From assembly GCF_018139145.2 (NCBI RefSeq), contig NC_059477.1, forward strand, positions 28,251,502-28,315,501: a DNA stretch of 64,000 bases, read 5' to 3'. The notes below the pieces were generated by a model, which saw only the letters and a list, made by a program, of their open reading frames with translations, searched no databases and was not told the DNA's origin. The DNA is from Gymnogyps californianus (Eukaryota; Chordata; Aves; Accipitriformes; Cathartidae). Position 1 is the stretch's first letter, and each line of letters opens with the position of its first letter. Of this stretch, positions 38,157 through 50,285 are shown piece by piece. Position numbers and translations under genes: made by a program.

Positions 38157-40365
38157 CAGCCTGAGTGTTTTCCTGGAGAGGCCACAACTGTTGCATGTTA
38201 CTAAGGTCAGATTCAGAGGCTTGAAATTGCCAAGCTCACTTTTTGCTTCTCCTCTTAACCCTGTTTCCTCAATACAGGTGGTACATTTGTTATTGTCCAA
38301 GCATATAGTCCCATTCATAACAACTTGACAGATTTATTAAAAATCCTTTTACCTGCAATTTTCAAATGGTGGGGTGAAGACAGTCTGACTTCTTCAGCTT
38401 TATCTCATTCAGTTCCAAATTTTCTGTCTCAAATATGGCCATGCTTTCTCTGCTTTCTTGTCCCTGCCCTGCATTTGTCCCCATGACTGACACCACTGCC
38501 CTTCTTGAAAACTGAGATAAAGTATGCAGGACCATGCCGAGATTGTCTTTCATCTCTACTCTATCCTCACTGCTTAGTGGCCCAATCTGTTGCCTGTCAC
38601 CTGAAGGAGTATCTGAGCCTTAGGATTATTGGTTGCATTTATTTTTCAACATATGTCTGGAAGCCAGTCTAGCTTAATGACACAATTCTCACTAGTCTCT
38701 CTCTTCCTCTAATAACATTACAGAAATTGCTATTCATAGCCAACACTGAACCTGGAGGGGGGAGCATCTATAACAAACTTCCAGCACTACTCAATAGAAT
38801 CTCTTATTATCCTTCCCGTAAGCAATTTTACACAAATGTAGTCTATTTTATCCATCCTGACCCTTCTCACTCGTTCTGCTGCATCGAGCAAGGCCACTCA
38901 GCCATCTTTGCCTTTCTTTCTGTTTCCAAAACTATTATAACTATGGTCATTATTTTGTTATGTTTATGTTATTCCATTAATGTCTGATTTCACATATAGC
39001 ATCAGCAGTTCCAGGACCTCTGCTTTATTGCCCGTGTACCTTGGATTAACATATGAAGTTTCACTGATAATCCTCAATGTCTTGACCAGGCCAGGCAAGG
39101 TCATTTCAACAACTGTATTGCCACCCTGACAACTGGGGAGTCTCACTATGTGTTTGTCTAATAACACGCCTCTGTTATTACACACTGATGGAGCCAGTGT
39201 AGACCACTGTGCAGTGAGGACCTTTGTTTTGGTCCAGTATGATCATTATAATATATCAGTCTCAGCAGTACTAGGCTTCCTTTCTCGTTGCTGTTCATTT
39301 TCTTATTCACTTCTATTCCCTGAATTTCTATTTTCTTGTATATTTGATTTTCCTTTCATTCTGCAGTAAATGCAGGGGTGGACTCTACACACATAACTCT
39401 CTTCCCATTATTTAGTTTGAAGCTCATCTTATTGGTCTCATCTGTCTTGACCCCATGATGCCTTGGCAGAGGTCAGGAACATCCTGACTTGCATTGAGAA
39501 TATGAATAAAGAAATATTACAGAAAGTTTTGCACAATACAGGAAACAAGGAGGCAGCCCATGTAATTGTGAGGCAGTGGACAGAAAGCAAATGAAAAGTT
39601 ATACTTAATTCCCCACACTGTGAACTATTAAACTGTTGAACTTGGGATGTATTCAAACAAAGGAGTTGAAGAATAGATTTAGTGAATTCTAGAAAGAAAA
39701 ATCTGCAAATGCTTTTATGCACAAAGAAACAACATGAGGCTCAGGATGATTCTTTGAGCCTTTGATTTGCAGGGAGCACCACCCCAGGGATGTGTTGCCC
39801 TGTCCTTTTAATGCATCTTTAAGCTTCAAATCATGGTCACTAGCAGAGATAGGACCCTGAACTAGGTAGCATTCATGTAATTCAGATAATCTTGGATCAC
39901 TTAGGGAGAGTTTACCCTTCTGTGCATCCCCAGTTTGTGGACATTTTTGTGGTTATACTGCTTTAATTCAAGGCAAATGGAGAGCATTTGGAAGCTTCCA
40001 GGTGGTCTTACTGGTTAATCACAAAACTTCACAGCAGTACTTCTTCCCAATGTATTGGGACAGTCTTGATGATTGGTTTGACTTTCTTGATTATCAGACT
40101 TTTTTTTTTTTTTTTAATGAGGTGAATGGAAAATGAAAAATCTCATCTTGCTCTTGCTGAATATGTTGACTACGTATTCTACAGCCAATTCTGTAGTGCT
40201 AGCATTACACAACAGTATAAAGTAATATTTGAGACAGAGAGAGGTTGCATTTCCCATCTGGCCAGGTCCACTTGTTTGGCTAGTCTAATGCATTCTGCAA
40301 AGGGAGAGAGAGAGACTGCTTCTGCCCTCTGAAAAGCAGAAAGCATTATGAAAAATAATGAAATG
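38157..40365. other. Unique non-coding sequence with a T16 run
   Basis: No exon, RNA gene or transposon was recognised. A T16 run occurs at 40100-40115. Confidence 0.6.
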
Positions 40366-40542
40366 CAGTAGAGCCCTGATTATCCAGATGCCATAGGGAA
40401 AGCTGAATAAGCCTGGATAACAGAGGTTTCAGAAATTCAAGGGACTAGTCAGCATAATTAATAGATATCAGGGGACATGGCCATGTTTTGGACAATAAAA
40501 AGTTTCGGACAACTGAGGGGCAGATGACCCAAGGTTATATTG
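40366..40542 (+). mobile_element. pogo/Tigger-like MITE fossil
   Basis: The 177-bp unit begins CAGTAGAGCCCTGATTATCC (40366-40385) and ends GATGACCCAAGGTTATATTG (40523-40542). The reverse complement of the end aligns with the start, allowing for decay, as terminal inverted repeats. Inside, the words GGATAACAGAGG and TTTCGGACAACTGAGGGG recur in the style of old Tc1/pogo (Tigger-type) elements whose sequence is full of GATTATCCGGAT and GGATAACCGAGG words. The 3' end is followed by TA (40543-40544) and the 5' end is preceded by TG, which could be a decayed TA duplication. It encodes no transposase. Superfamily placement is from recall and is uncertain. Confidence 0.5.
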
Positions 40543-41898
40543 TAATACTGAAGCTGCATTGTAGCTTCCATAGATCTCATCTTAAAAGTCTTTCCTAATA
40601 TCTGGTTACCATCAGAAAATACACTCTGTTTGAAAGAGAGAGAAAGAGACAGTAATCATCATGGGTACTGCTTACAGAAAAATGGGACCAAGAATCCTGA
40701 AGGTTACTGAGGAACGGAACAGTAACTAATGATGTTTATATTTTTTTCTCCAGCAGTGATTAATTTAACCAAAATGAAACTACACAACAACCTACAAAAG
40801 GGATAAGTTTCTGCTTGCTTTAATTCCCTAGGACTTTCCCTTTTTCACAGCATCCATTCATGCAGCACAGGTTTGTCCAGTCACAAAAGCTGCCCTTGCA
40901 CATGCAGTTTCAGGTACCATTCACAAATCATTGCAGGGTAACAGTTGGCAGAAGCTGATATTTAAATGGAAACATTTTAATGGTAATTAGCATAATTTAT
41001 TTCCATTCCATTTTCAAAGCTAAGCTACATCCTGCTCTAAACATAAGGCACACAAATAGATAAATGGATAGCCAAAACTAATACTGGCTGATCACAGGGC
41101 AAGATTACATTTGGCTTCTCACTCTGCAAAAGTTGCTTTTCCAGAGATATCTGATATGTTTTTCTACATCCTCAAAGGAATTTTGATCATCGTCTTGTGA
41201 GAAAATCCTCATAAGGAAAAAAAATCTATTTTCCATACTTGGGATCTGAAAACAAACCTTAGCTGATTTTAAATTTGAGACATTGAGAACCGATAAAGGT
41301 TTGGTCAATCTGATTGTCCATGAAGCTGTACAGAGACCACCTCTTTCTGACAGGGCCAGCAGCAAGTTTGCAAATCAACATCATAATGTTCTTTTGAAAA
41401 TACTTTTACCAATTACTGTATTTTAAAATATATGCATATATGTAAAAGTTCAATTTTTTTTACAAAAATCCCAAATTAGAGGATTTTTTCCCTCAAAATA
41501 CATAGACTCAAAGTGGTATTACTGACAGAAAACTTTTGATCATATCTTTTTCATTGTTATACTTCATGGCTGAATGTTTAATCCACTGATAAGTAATGCA
41601 ATGTTTTAACCTATTGGTTTCAAAATCCCACTGAAGAAAATAACTCCCCTTGTTTTGATCTGGATGTTATAGCTGTACGTCAGATGCAGCTTTGTGTCCT
41701 TTGCCGTGGTACAGCTCCTCTTGTGCAAGGTGACCACAGAATATTGGCACACTTTGGTTAAATCAGCTTTGCTATTCGCACTCAATGGGAAGACGAGGAC
41801 TACTCTCTGCTTTCTCCCCTCCTAATGCTACCACTCCTTAGCTTTTGTGTGGCTATTCCTGAATGTCATGGGGAAAAAAATTCAGGCTAAAATGAACC

Positions 41899-41917
41899 TT
41901 TTTTTTTTTTTTTTTTT
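41899..41917. repeat. T19 homopolymer
   Basis: An uninterrupted run of T. No retrotransposon body could be seen beside it. Confidence 0.9.
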
Positions 41918-42974
41918 CCTGGGAGTAGCTGGGACACAGCAGCAGGGACACTTCTTTCTGGAGGCAAGACTGGGCTTCTGCTGACATAAAGTGCATGTTG
42001 AACCATAGCATCAAATACACTCGGTTTGGTATTCTGGCTCATGAGCTCCTGAAGCCAAATCACATTATGGGTGTCAGTCCTGAGATTTTGCAGTTCTCAT
42101 GCAAAGTTTCATTGCCATCTCCTGATTCATACAACAAAAATTATAAGGAGGTCTGTAATGAGGGTATTAATGCTTACCTTACTCCAAGGCATGCTCTAGA
42201 GACAATTGATATATGGAATATCCTTTGAAAATTCAAAATGCTGTGGAACTACTAAGTATTTTTGTTGTGCTTATCATTGGGTGTTTCATCAACAGTGACT
42301 CATTATCTCTATTAGCAACAAAGTTAGGACAAAAGCACAGAAAATACAAGGCTAACCTCTCGGCAGGGATCACTGTACAAACACAAGATTGAGTATGCTT
42401 TGGTTTCTGTGAGAAAGGTGCAGAAGGGATCAGTTATTAGAACTACACACATCTGTGCTTGAAATTAAAATACGAAGAAAGTTCAAGGATGTATAATGCA
42501 GAGCTGGTTTTTGAACATGCACGCTTCACAAGGCAGTTGGTTCAGGACCCAGGGCATTTTATTTGGTATATTCATTTTTCAAGTGATCCATGGTGAATTT
42601 AAATGGTGAGAACTCATACATCTCTGTTTTAATTTACTGCAGCAAAGCAACTAGGTACTTCTTACAGCAAATCGACTCAGATGATGAACATGCATAAGGT
42701 GTTTTTTGTTTTTTTTCCTATCAACAATATATTGCTTGCATCAACGAGTTTATGGCATATGAACCCATAATACTATTTCCTGGACTGTACAAAGCGAAAA
42801 TGAATGAGGGAACAGCCCCGCAGCAACACCCCATTGCCTAGAATACTGTTAGACCAGCCTGAATGAGGAGGGCCAGAAGAAGGTTGGCTTTAACTCTAGG
42901 GTTTTACCAGAGCAAGAAATATTCAGAAACTGTGAAGTTTGCGCTGTGAGGTCTGGCCGCCGCGTAGTCTTGCA

Positions 42975-42988
42975 CCAGTAGATGGCTC
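42975..42988 (+). promoter_or_regulatory. Candidate CTCF binding motif
   Basis: CCAGTAGATGGCTC matches the CTCF core CCASYAGRKGGCRS at 13 of 14 positions; the one departure is T at the R after GGC. It is embedded in an unusually CpG-containing patch (GGCCGCCGCGTAG just upstream), in contrast to the CpG-poor surroundings. CTCF is the main vertebrate insulator and loop-anchor protein, so this could mark a chromatin boundary. A single motif in 64 kb can also arise by chance. Confidence 0.35.
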
Positions 42989-44317
42989 TGTGCGATATCT
43001 GGAGTTAGGGCCAGCTCTGGGCTCCACTAACAGAACAGGGCAAAGCCCAGAGCTGAAATTACATAGTGGAAACTATGTTTTATGGCAGTGCTTTCTTAAG
43101 GGTAACAAATAGATGACTTGAGGAAAAAAAGGAAAAAACAACAAATGCATCCTAGGAAAATCTCTTATTGCATTATGAAACATACAGACTATCTGGGTTG
43201 CCAGCCAAGGAACAGTCATGATTCATTTGGATTCAATAAGAAAAAAATCCAACCAGCTAACTGACAGACAAAAGAATTACTTCAAGTGTGAAAGGAACAT
43301 GTTATTTTTATAAATATACAGGAAATTCAAAACAGCTGAAGTTAAAAATATCTTTTTTTGCAACCAGCCACTCAAAATTTATCAGATTGACAGAGTTTTT
43401 ATGCAATTATTTTAACCATTAACTGATATGAAAGCCTGACATAATGACCTAAGTCCTCATGTGCCTGTATGCTAGGTGATCCTCTCCTCCTTCCAGCATC
43501 CTTGTCACTAACATCACAGACACATAGAAACCTCAGTACTTGATAGATACATGTGAATAGTCAGTTGTGTATTTTTTCTGGAAGTCTTGTTATACATGTT
43601 GATACATACACTATTAATATATAATTCAGAGATTCACAGCCAGGAAGGGAGATGATTGCTTTCTATTCCTATTTTCCAGATAACCAAATCTAACACATCA
43701 GGATAAAACATATTTTGCAGGTCTTGACCAATTTTTCCAATCTTGCAACATTTTTCTTTGCAGTGAAAATTTCAGAGTTTGACCTGATAGTTTTTTGTTA
43801 TTACATTTGTCCGCTTGCTTAGATATATGTGAAAGGACCTTCATAATTCTTGCATCAAGTATTCAGTTGACATTGTGGTCCTAAGATGGTATCACAGAAC
43901 AAAGGACCTGAGAGAGAGGACAGATGCACAGCAGCCTGCTAAGCAGCATAGGAATCATCGGAGCAGTATAAGGTGGTGCTAGTGCAGGTAAACAGGTCAG
44001 GTGAAGGCTGAAATGGGAGAATGGATGGATGTGGGAGGAGGTGACCAAGAGATCAGCAAGAGGACTGAGAGGGCAGAATGAGGGAGCCATGGAAGAAGGG
44101 ATAATGAGATTACAGGATCAGAGAGTTCAGCTGAAAACTAGCTTGGCAGGTAGGTGTGAGAGAAAGGTCAAGGAGGTCAATGTACTCTTGTTGGAGAAAG
44201 TGGTGATGCACCGCAGGGGAGGAGTACTCCAGGGCTGCAGTAGCCAGGGAGGCCACTCTGAGGTGGCCTCAGAAACAGATACTAAGCTGGTGAGCTTAAT
44301 TGCTGAACTATTTGAGC

Positions 44318-44400
44318 AAATTAATTACGTAAATGTTGCATGTTCCTCATTTAACAAATGGAAAATTAAGGAGGCTTAAATTGCAAAGCAAACAGCAATT
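44318..44400 (+). mobile_element. Possible MIR-like fragment
   Basis: TTCCTCATTTAACAAATGGAAA followed by ATTAAGGAGGCTTAAATTG (about 44343-44383) resembles the MIR segment that reads TCCTCATTTTACAAATGAGGAAACTGAGGCTTAGAG. Only one block is legible, so this is a weak call. Confidence 0.35.
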
Positions 44401-47400
44401 AAACATGCTGCATCTGCACATGTGTACATGCACCTGGATACCAAATCACTGTTATCCAGGGCCAGGACAGTTTGCTTCAGTGGTAGCAGCTGAGGGCTAA
44501 AGAAAGAGTGATGATCTGACACACTGGTGAGAAAACCAGTAGGTGCTGCAATGCTTTTAGGGGACACACTGTCAACTAAAACATAAATATTTTAATTATT
44601 TTCCATAAATCTTCCTAACGTATATGCATGCAAGAGAGTACTAGAAACCAAAAGTTAAATCCTGTGGTACATAAACATGCATGCATGCATGCATATTGTT
44701 TTTGGAAATAAATTTGATGTAGAAGTGACTCATTAAGCCTCTGTAGTTTTTAATTAAAACAGAAAGTAAGAAGGCTGGATGCAATACACAATACAGAAGT
44801 GAACAGAAAAGGGTCAGGCAGCGTGTCAGCCTTGAAATTCAGATTAAGGCAATTACTCAAACCAAAGGCACAAACAAGAAAGCCAGATGTAGTGAGCACT
44901 CAAACAAATACCCTCTTCAGAGGAGAGCAAGCAGAGTGAAGAGCTGCCATTCACCCTGAATGTGATGCCCTAAGGCTGAAATATGACAGCGGGGGAACGA
45001 CTGCAAAATTTTGACTGAAGTGCAGATCAGCTTCATGTTGTGGTTCTGTGCATGACGTGTGGAAATGGGTTCAGCGCTTCCCAAGAGAGTGGGGACAAGG
45101 CAGGTTCTCCTCTTGGCAGAGGCTTTGTCCACGCCAGCGTGTTGCTTAGGCAGGGTCAAAGTGTGCTGGTACCCAGCTGCACAAATGCTATGGAAACTCA
45201 AAAAATACGTTGATTTTATGTCTTGTGACAAACTCTTTCTCACCTTGCCATCTGATAACCTCTATCTGTTTCACAGATGCTAACTGCTTGTCTCTCTTTC
45301 TCAGCTCCTGTAATCTTTTTCCCCTTGTTAAGAGCATTTCTACTCCTCTTGGGTGCCAACCTCCCTTTCTCTTGAAGTACCTAATTGATTAATATATTTA
45401 GGTTAACCTGGGGGCATAATTTCTAACCAGTGATCACAGCTTGACTCTTTCTGCATCTTTGTTGGGACTGATGAAGGAACTGCATACCTAACAGCTTGCA
45501 TGCTTTTCTGTCCCTTAAGGGCATCAGCTACAGACCATGCCTCATAAAATGCAATGGCTGCATTTTTGCCTCATTAAAGTAAATTTCCTGGGGAAATTCA
45601 CCAAGATTTTAACCTGAGCACAGAAGAAGGAGAAAAAATAAAGAAGATGAATATGTCAAAGTCATATACTTTCCAGCCTGCACTGAATCCCCTATGTGTC
45701 AATTCTCTCTCTTTTGACCAAGGGAATTACCAAAGCCCACACAAATATCTGCTCCAGTCCAGAAATGAGTGTGGCCCTGGAAGCACCTGCAGTTCCCTTG
45801 GGTAGGAATGATAAAGCTTCACTGGTAGCCTTTTTGTCAGCTTCCAGGCATGAGCACAACTGCCTGTAACTCGTAGTGCTGAGCAGCGCTGATCCAGACT
45901 CGAAGGGAACCACAGTGATACCCATGAATCCGTCACTGCCCAGTTCATCCTGCTGGGACAGCCTGACCCATTTGGCTTTCTCTCTCATAGTGGTCAAAAC
46001 AAGGACAGTCTCTGCAGCTGATCAGTGACTGAAGCACTCAATGCAGGCAAACATTTTGGCTTTACTTCTCATATAGCACTTGAACCCACAGATTTATATC
46101 CGTGCAATGTACAATTTTGAAAACACATCAGTGCTCTGTCTAGCCACAAAATGCCTCATTACCTTTGTAAAGAAGAGGGACAGTTTATAGCTTGTGAGAG
46201 GCCACAGGCTGAGACTGGGGCCCTGGTGTAAGCTTCCAGCAGGAGCGGGGTGGAAGGAACTAGCCCCTGAGCATCCCCACAGAAATGGGTCTGACCCTGA
46301 ACCCCGGGGATGGAGTCCCCAGGGCACTGGGGGGGAATTTCTCAAAATGTTTCTAAATTTGGCTTCTGATACAGATCAGGACTTTGCTGATTTAATCTGG
46401 GACCTACGAATAAGTAGTTTAGTGGATACTGAGAATCCTTCTTGGCCCTGCCATTGATACGTTTTCAAACCTTGGGTGCAGCACTCCTTGTCTGTTTGAG
46501 AGTTTCACTCCAGGGCTGTTGTGCTCCTCTGGACAGGATTCATCTGAAAATGGAGCTGAACATTGGAGGAAACAGTGTGGACTCTGCTGTTGTCCAATTG
46601 AGGTTTACATGAACCTGTGCCAGCATTGTGAGATACTGAACCTTGTCACCAGGACACTGTAAGCCTGGATTCCAGATAGGTCCAGGATCAGTCCCCACAG
46701 TGAGCTCAGAAAATGACTTTCAGTCAAAACATTAGCAGTCACAGGTTATCTGCAATTCTCTAAATGTAAGGACTTTAAACGTGTCCTCTTCCTTTTGTTC
46801 TCTCTGAGCCTCAGGGCTTTTTAGTGCAGATCTGCTACAGTTGTTCATTTTGTTTACTCAACTGTGTAATACCCTCAAAGAGTTTCCTTCTCAGAACCAC
46901 AGGCAGAAAAAGTCCTAGTGCGACTGCTGGAGTGAGCAGCACTCTTATTCTGCACTAAATCAAGGGAAAGTCAAACACTTTTTTGTGACCCAAATTTGAG
47001 CTTACATGGGGTTTGTAAAGACAGAAATATCCCCACCACTAACAAAACCTCAAAGTGCTGAGTCGATGATAGCATTCATCACAAGGTGCCCCATGAATAT
47101 GCATGCCTGTTTTCTTCCAGAGGACTGTATTACGTGAACTACACAGGGAGAGAGAGAGATGGATAGAGAGGGCACACTAACCCAGTTAATGGGTAGCAAT
47201 CTGATAAAAAAAATGCTAAGGTCAGTCTTCCACAATTCCTGCTTTTCCCAGTGTGGCTATCTGTCTGCTTGAGAGCTGAAAACCTTTTGAGGGGTAGAAA
47301 TGACCTGCCACCTGCTGCCATTTTACCAGAAGAGTGAAAAATAAGTGTCTTCCTCCTAATACCAGCTTCTGGGGAAGGCAGTCCCAGAACAGAAAGTTGC

Positions 47401-50199
47401 AACAGTCCCTGAGGCAAAAGTTTCAGCTAGATTTTGCCTGCTGCTTTTTCTCTTCCACTGTCTGATGAAGTTGTATGGTGTTCAGGGTTGGGAATCAGGA
47501 AAACTGGGTTCCTCTCTGATGGGTCATCAGGCCTGCTTCCCCCTCTACCTTACTAAGAAAAAAATACTTGAGTTGTCTAGAGCAGCAACCCTCTCTCTCT
47601 GCCTCTTCAACACCCTGCACATGGTTGCTCCTCTCACCTGGGATGCCTGGGAGTGCTGCTATAACATATATAGACCTCGTGGCTGAAGTCTGCTTTCTCC
47701 AAATCATGTGGTAAAACCCAAAATTTTGCAGGCTGCCTTAACCTTTTGCTCCACATCCAAACTGACAGCCATCTTGCTAGATCAGAGAGAGCATTACCAT
47801 TTTAAGGCCTACTTTCTAGGAAAGTTTTAGAAGCAGACTCACTCAGTGTTTTATTTTTTTACTTAGGAGGAGTTGTAATTCACCCTACAGCTTTTGAAAG
47901 CAAGGCCAGGGAGTTCAAGCTGTGATATGTGTGCTCTAAATAGGAAGGAAACCAAACCTGATAAGCAAACGTAGGTGAGCCTGAATCAAAAACTCCAGAT
48001 CAAAACACTTTTGGGGAAGTTCAAAAGGCCGTTATGGGGATATAGATAAAAATCTTGCAGGTGGCTTTTCTTTTTCTGATAAGCTGAACCAAATCCCTAC
48101 ATCTAAAGGTCTCACATCTTTCAAATGCCCTAAGCCTGGTGCAGATCTGAATTCCATGGTGAAAGCTGGGCTCCATCCAAAGATACATGAATATGCTGCT
48201 CATCTACAAAGACCGCATTTTTTTGTGCTGCCTCAACTTGGGGCTGTCCCCTGCGTAAACTACAGGACACGCTTGTATGAAAAGGTACAGATCATTGCCC
48301 TGAGCTCAAATAGTGAACCTTGAGTTATAAGACTGATTCCCTGTTAAGCTTTTGAACAAGCTAGGATTTACATCACTGGCTTGAGGGTGGTGGGGAGAGA
48401 AGCTGTGAAAACTGTGTTGTTCCAGCTACAGAATACCCAAACTGAGATCCAAACACATATTTCTGACAGTCCGTCAAACACGGAGCAAAGGACTGATCCA
48501 CAGCCCACAGAAGTTTCACAAGCACCGATGGCTTTAAATCTGGACTTAGCAGCAGACAATAACAATCTTCATGGATTTGGAAGGAAGAATGCAAGTTTCA
48601 GGAAGGAAGAACTAAAATGAGCTGCCAAGAAGCCAGTCACAGCACACATGGTTTAAACAACAGCTGTTGTTGAAGCATCTTAATCAACCTTTTCCTTAAC
48701 ACAGACAGGGTGTCCTCAAGTTACCACCCAGCAAAGAATACTTGAAACAAAAATTTTTTTAGAAACATTCAATTTTGTTAAAGGAAGGGGTTTCAGCAGA
48801 AACTGTTGATAAATTTGTTCTTAATTTTCTCAGAAAAGGGCATTTTTTTCTCAACAAAAAAAATCAGAAAAATCTTTTATATTTTCAGTCATCTAGCAAA
48901 AAAAATCTAGATATTTTTGAGAGAAGCTGGCACTTTTACTGTCATCTCAGCCTCTTTTTAACTTTTGATGAAAAATTGTGGCTTGGCTGGTGATTTCTAG
49001 CTGAAGACCCTGTCAAGCACAACAGCAGCAAAAAAATTACCAGTCTCAAGTGCAGAAAGAAAAAAAAAATTAAATGACAGCAGTACGTCCAGCAATTACC
49101 TGTAATCACTTTTCTCTCTGTCTCTGTCTTTCTCTGTAGTAGCCAGGACGTGCTTTATTAATTTAATTACAGCTTTCTAACCTCCTCAGGTGGCTGCCAT
49201 GTCTTGAGTCTGAGAGTGGTGAAAGGAGCAGTGTGGCAGAGAGATTCCTCCAACCCTTCATTTTAGTGATTCAAAGAATGTCATCTTATTAAATAACATC
49301 TTAATTGGCAGCGGCTCCAGCGCTTTTGTAGATCAGAGGTTAATTTTTATTTTCTCTCCCTTGCAGCAGAACAGCAGTTCTTCAGCACAGCATGTTTCCC
49401 TTCAGTCACCATGCAGTGGTGAACCTGGCTGGAGGGAAATGGTGTCTCAGAGGTTTGGGGAATGTCTCCTCTATTTTTAATTTCAGTGGCCTGGTAATTA
49501 TAAAACTCTACTTCACATTGTTAATTTTCATTAAAAACAGACAAGGGTAATCAATCCTCAAGTTTACGTTTGGGAACCTTTTACAAACTGCCCAAACCAA
49601 ACTGCACCAAAACCCACAGCTTTTATTAACACTGAAGAAGCTGAGAGTCCAACCAGAAAGGTACTGAGCCATCCTGAGTCCTCAGCACTGTACAGGAATA
49701 GGCCTTTTAATAAGAATGGTAAAAGGCACCCTTTTCACTCTGTCTTCCTTAACCTAAACAACTGATGTCGTATCATCCATCAAGATGCTGGAAATTATAT
49801 AAGCCCATCATTTACCATCAGTAAAAACACATTGAGGCTGGCTATGCAGTCTGAATATGGTTCAATATTTAATGACTCATGCGTTGCATTTTATTTCATC
49901 TGCAGTAGTTTTCTGCCTTCTTATTTATTACAATCAACTTTATTCTCAGTAGTAGCACCTTGCAGTCAGACTGTATTCCCAGCTGCTTTGAGGGGTTAAA
50001 GAAGCCAACTACAGAGCTATGAAGAAGTGAACAGAGAAAATAAGAGGGTGAAGGAAAGACAAGACGGATGGAGAGTCAAGGAACGGTAGAAGTTGTGTTT
50101 GCCTATCTGTTTTAGATAATGGAGCTGAGGATTTTTCAAGGTCCTTTTTGATGCTATTTCTGATGGTTCTACTTTCCGTACTAAACTAGTATGTGAAGG
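44401..50199. other. Unique non-coding sequence, no gene seen
   Basis: It holds the (ATGC)n repeat at 44676-44696 and a possible MIR-like 5' trace at about 47482-47525 (GGTTGGGAATCAGGAAAACTGGGTTCCT-like). A candidate enhancer-like block lies at 49284-49355, with TTAATTGGCAGCGGC and GATCAGAGGTTAATTTTTATTT. No exon or RNA gene was recognised. Confidence 0.55.
44676..44696. repeat. (ATGC)n self-complementary microsatellite
   Basis: CATGCATGCATGCATGCAT: about four and a half units of a repeat that is its own reverse complement, so it can form hairpins. Confidence 0.9.
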
Positions 50200-50285
50200 T
50201 CTCATAATCTTTGTGACATTTTACCTTACTTCACCTCTGTGAGGTGAAGCAGGACTATTATCCCTGTTGTATGGTGGGGAGCTGT
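50200..50285 (+). mobile_element. MIR-like CORE-SINE fragment
   Basis: CTCATAATCTTTGTGACATT (50201-50220), then CCTCTGTGAGGTGAAG (50234-50249), AGGACTATTATCCCTGTTGT and ATGGTGGGGAG (50250-50281) follow the MIR order that reads like CTCATAATCC, CCCTGTGAGGTAGG, ACTATTATCCCCATTTTACAGATGGGGA. Order and spacing agree over about 80 bp. This is an old plus-strand fragment. Confidence 0.55.

Larger units (their letters stand above)
40543..44309. other. Unique non-coding sequence with a CTCF-like site and a homeodomain-core-rich block
   Basis: It contains a T19 run (41899-41917), a block with TAATGGTAATTAGCATAATT at about 40979-40998 typical of conserved enhancers, and the CTCF-like motif annotated separately. 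A purine-rich stretch with nested short inverted repeats lies at about 43.9-44.28 kb. No exon or RNA gene was recognised. Confidence 0.55.

Noticed and set aside
47482..47525. MIR or tRNA-derived SINE 5' part (GGAATCAGGAAAACTGGGTTCC)
   Set aside because: Resembles the CAGGAGACCTGGGTTC word of such SINEs, but no core or 3' part follows.
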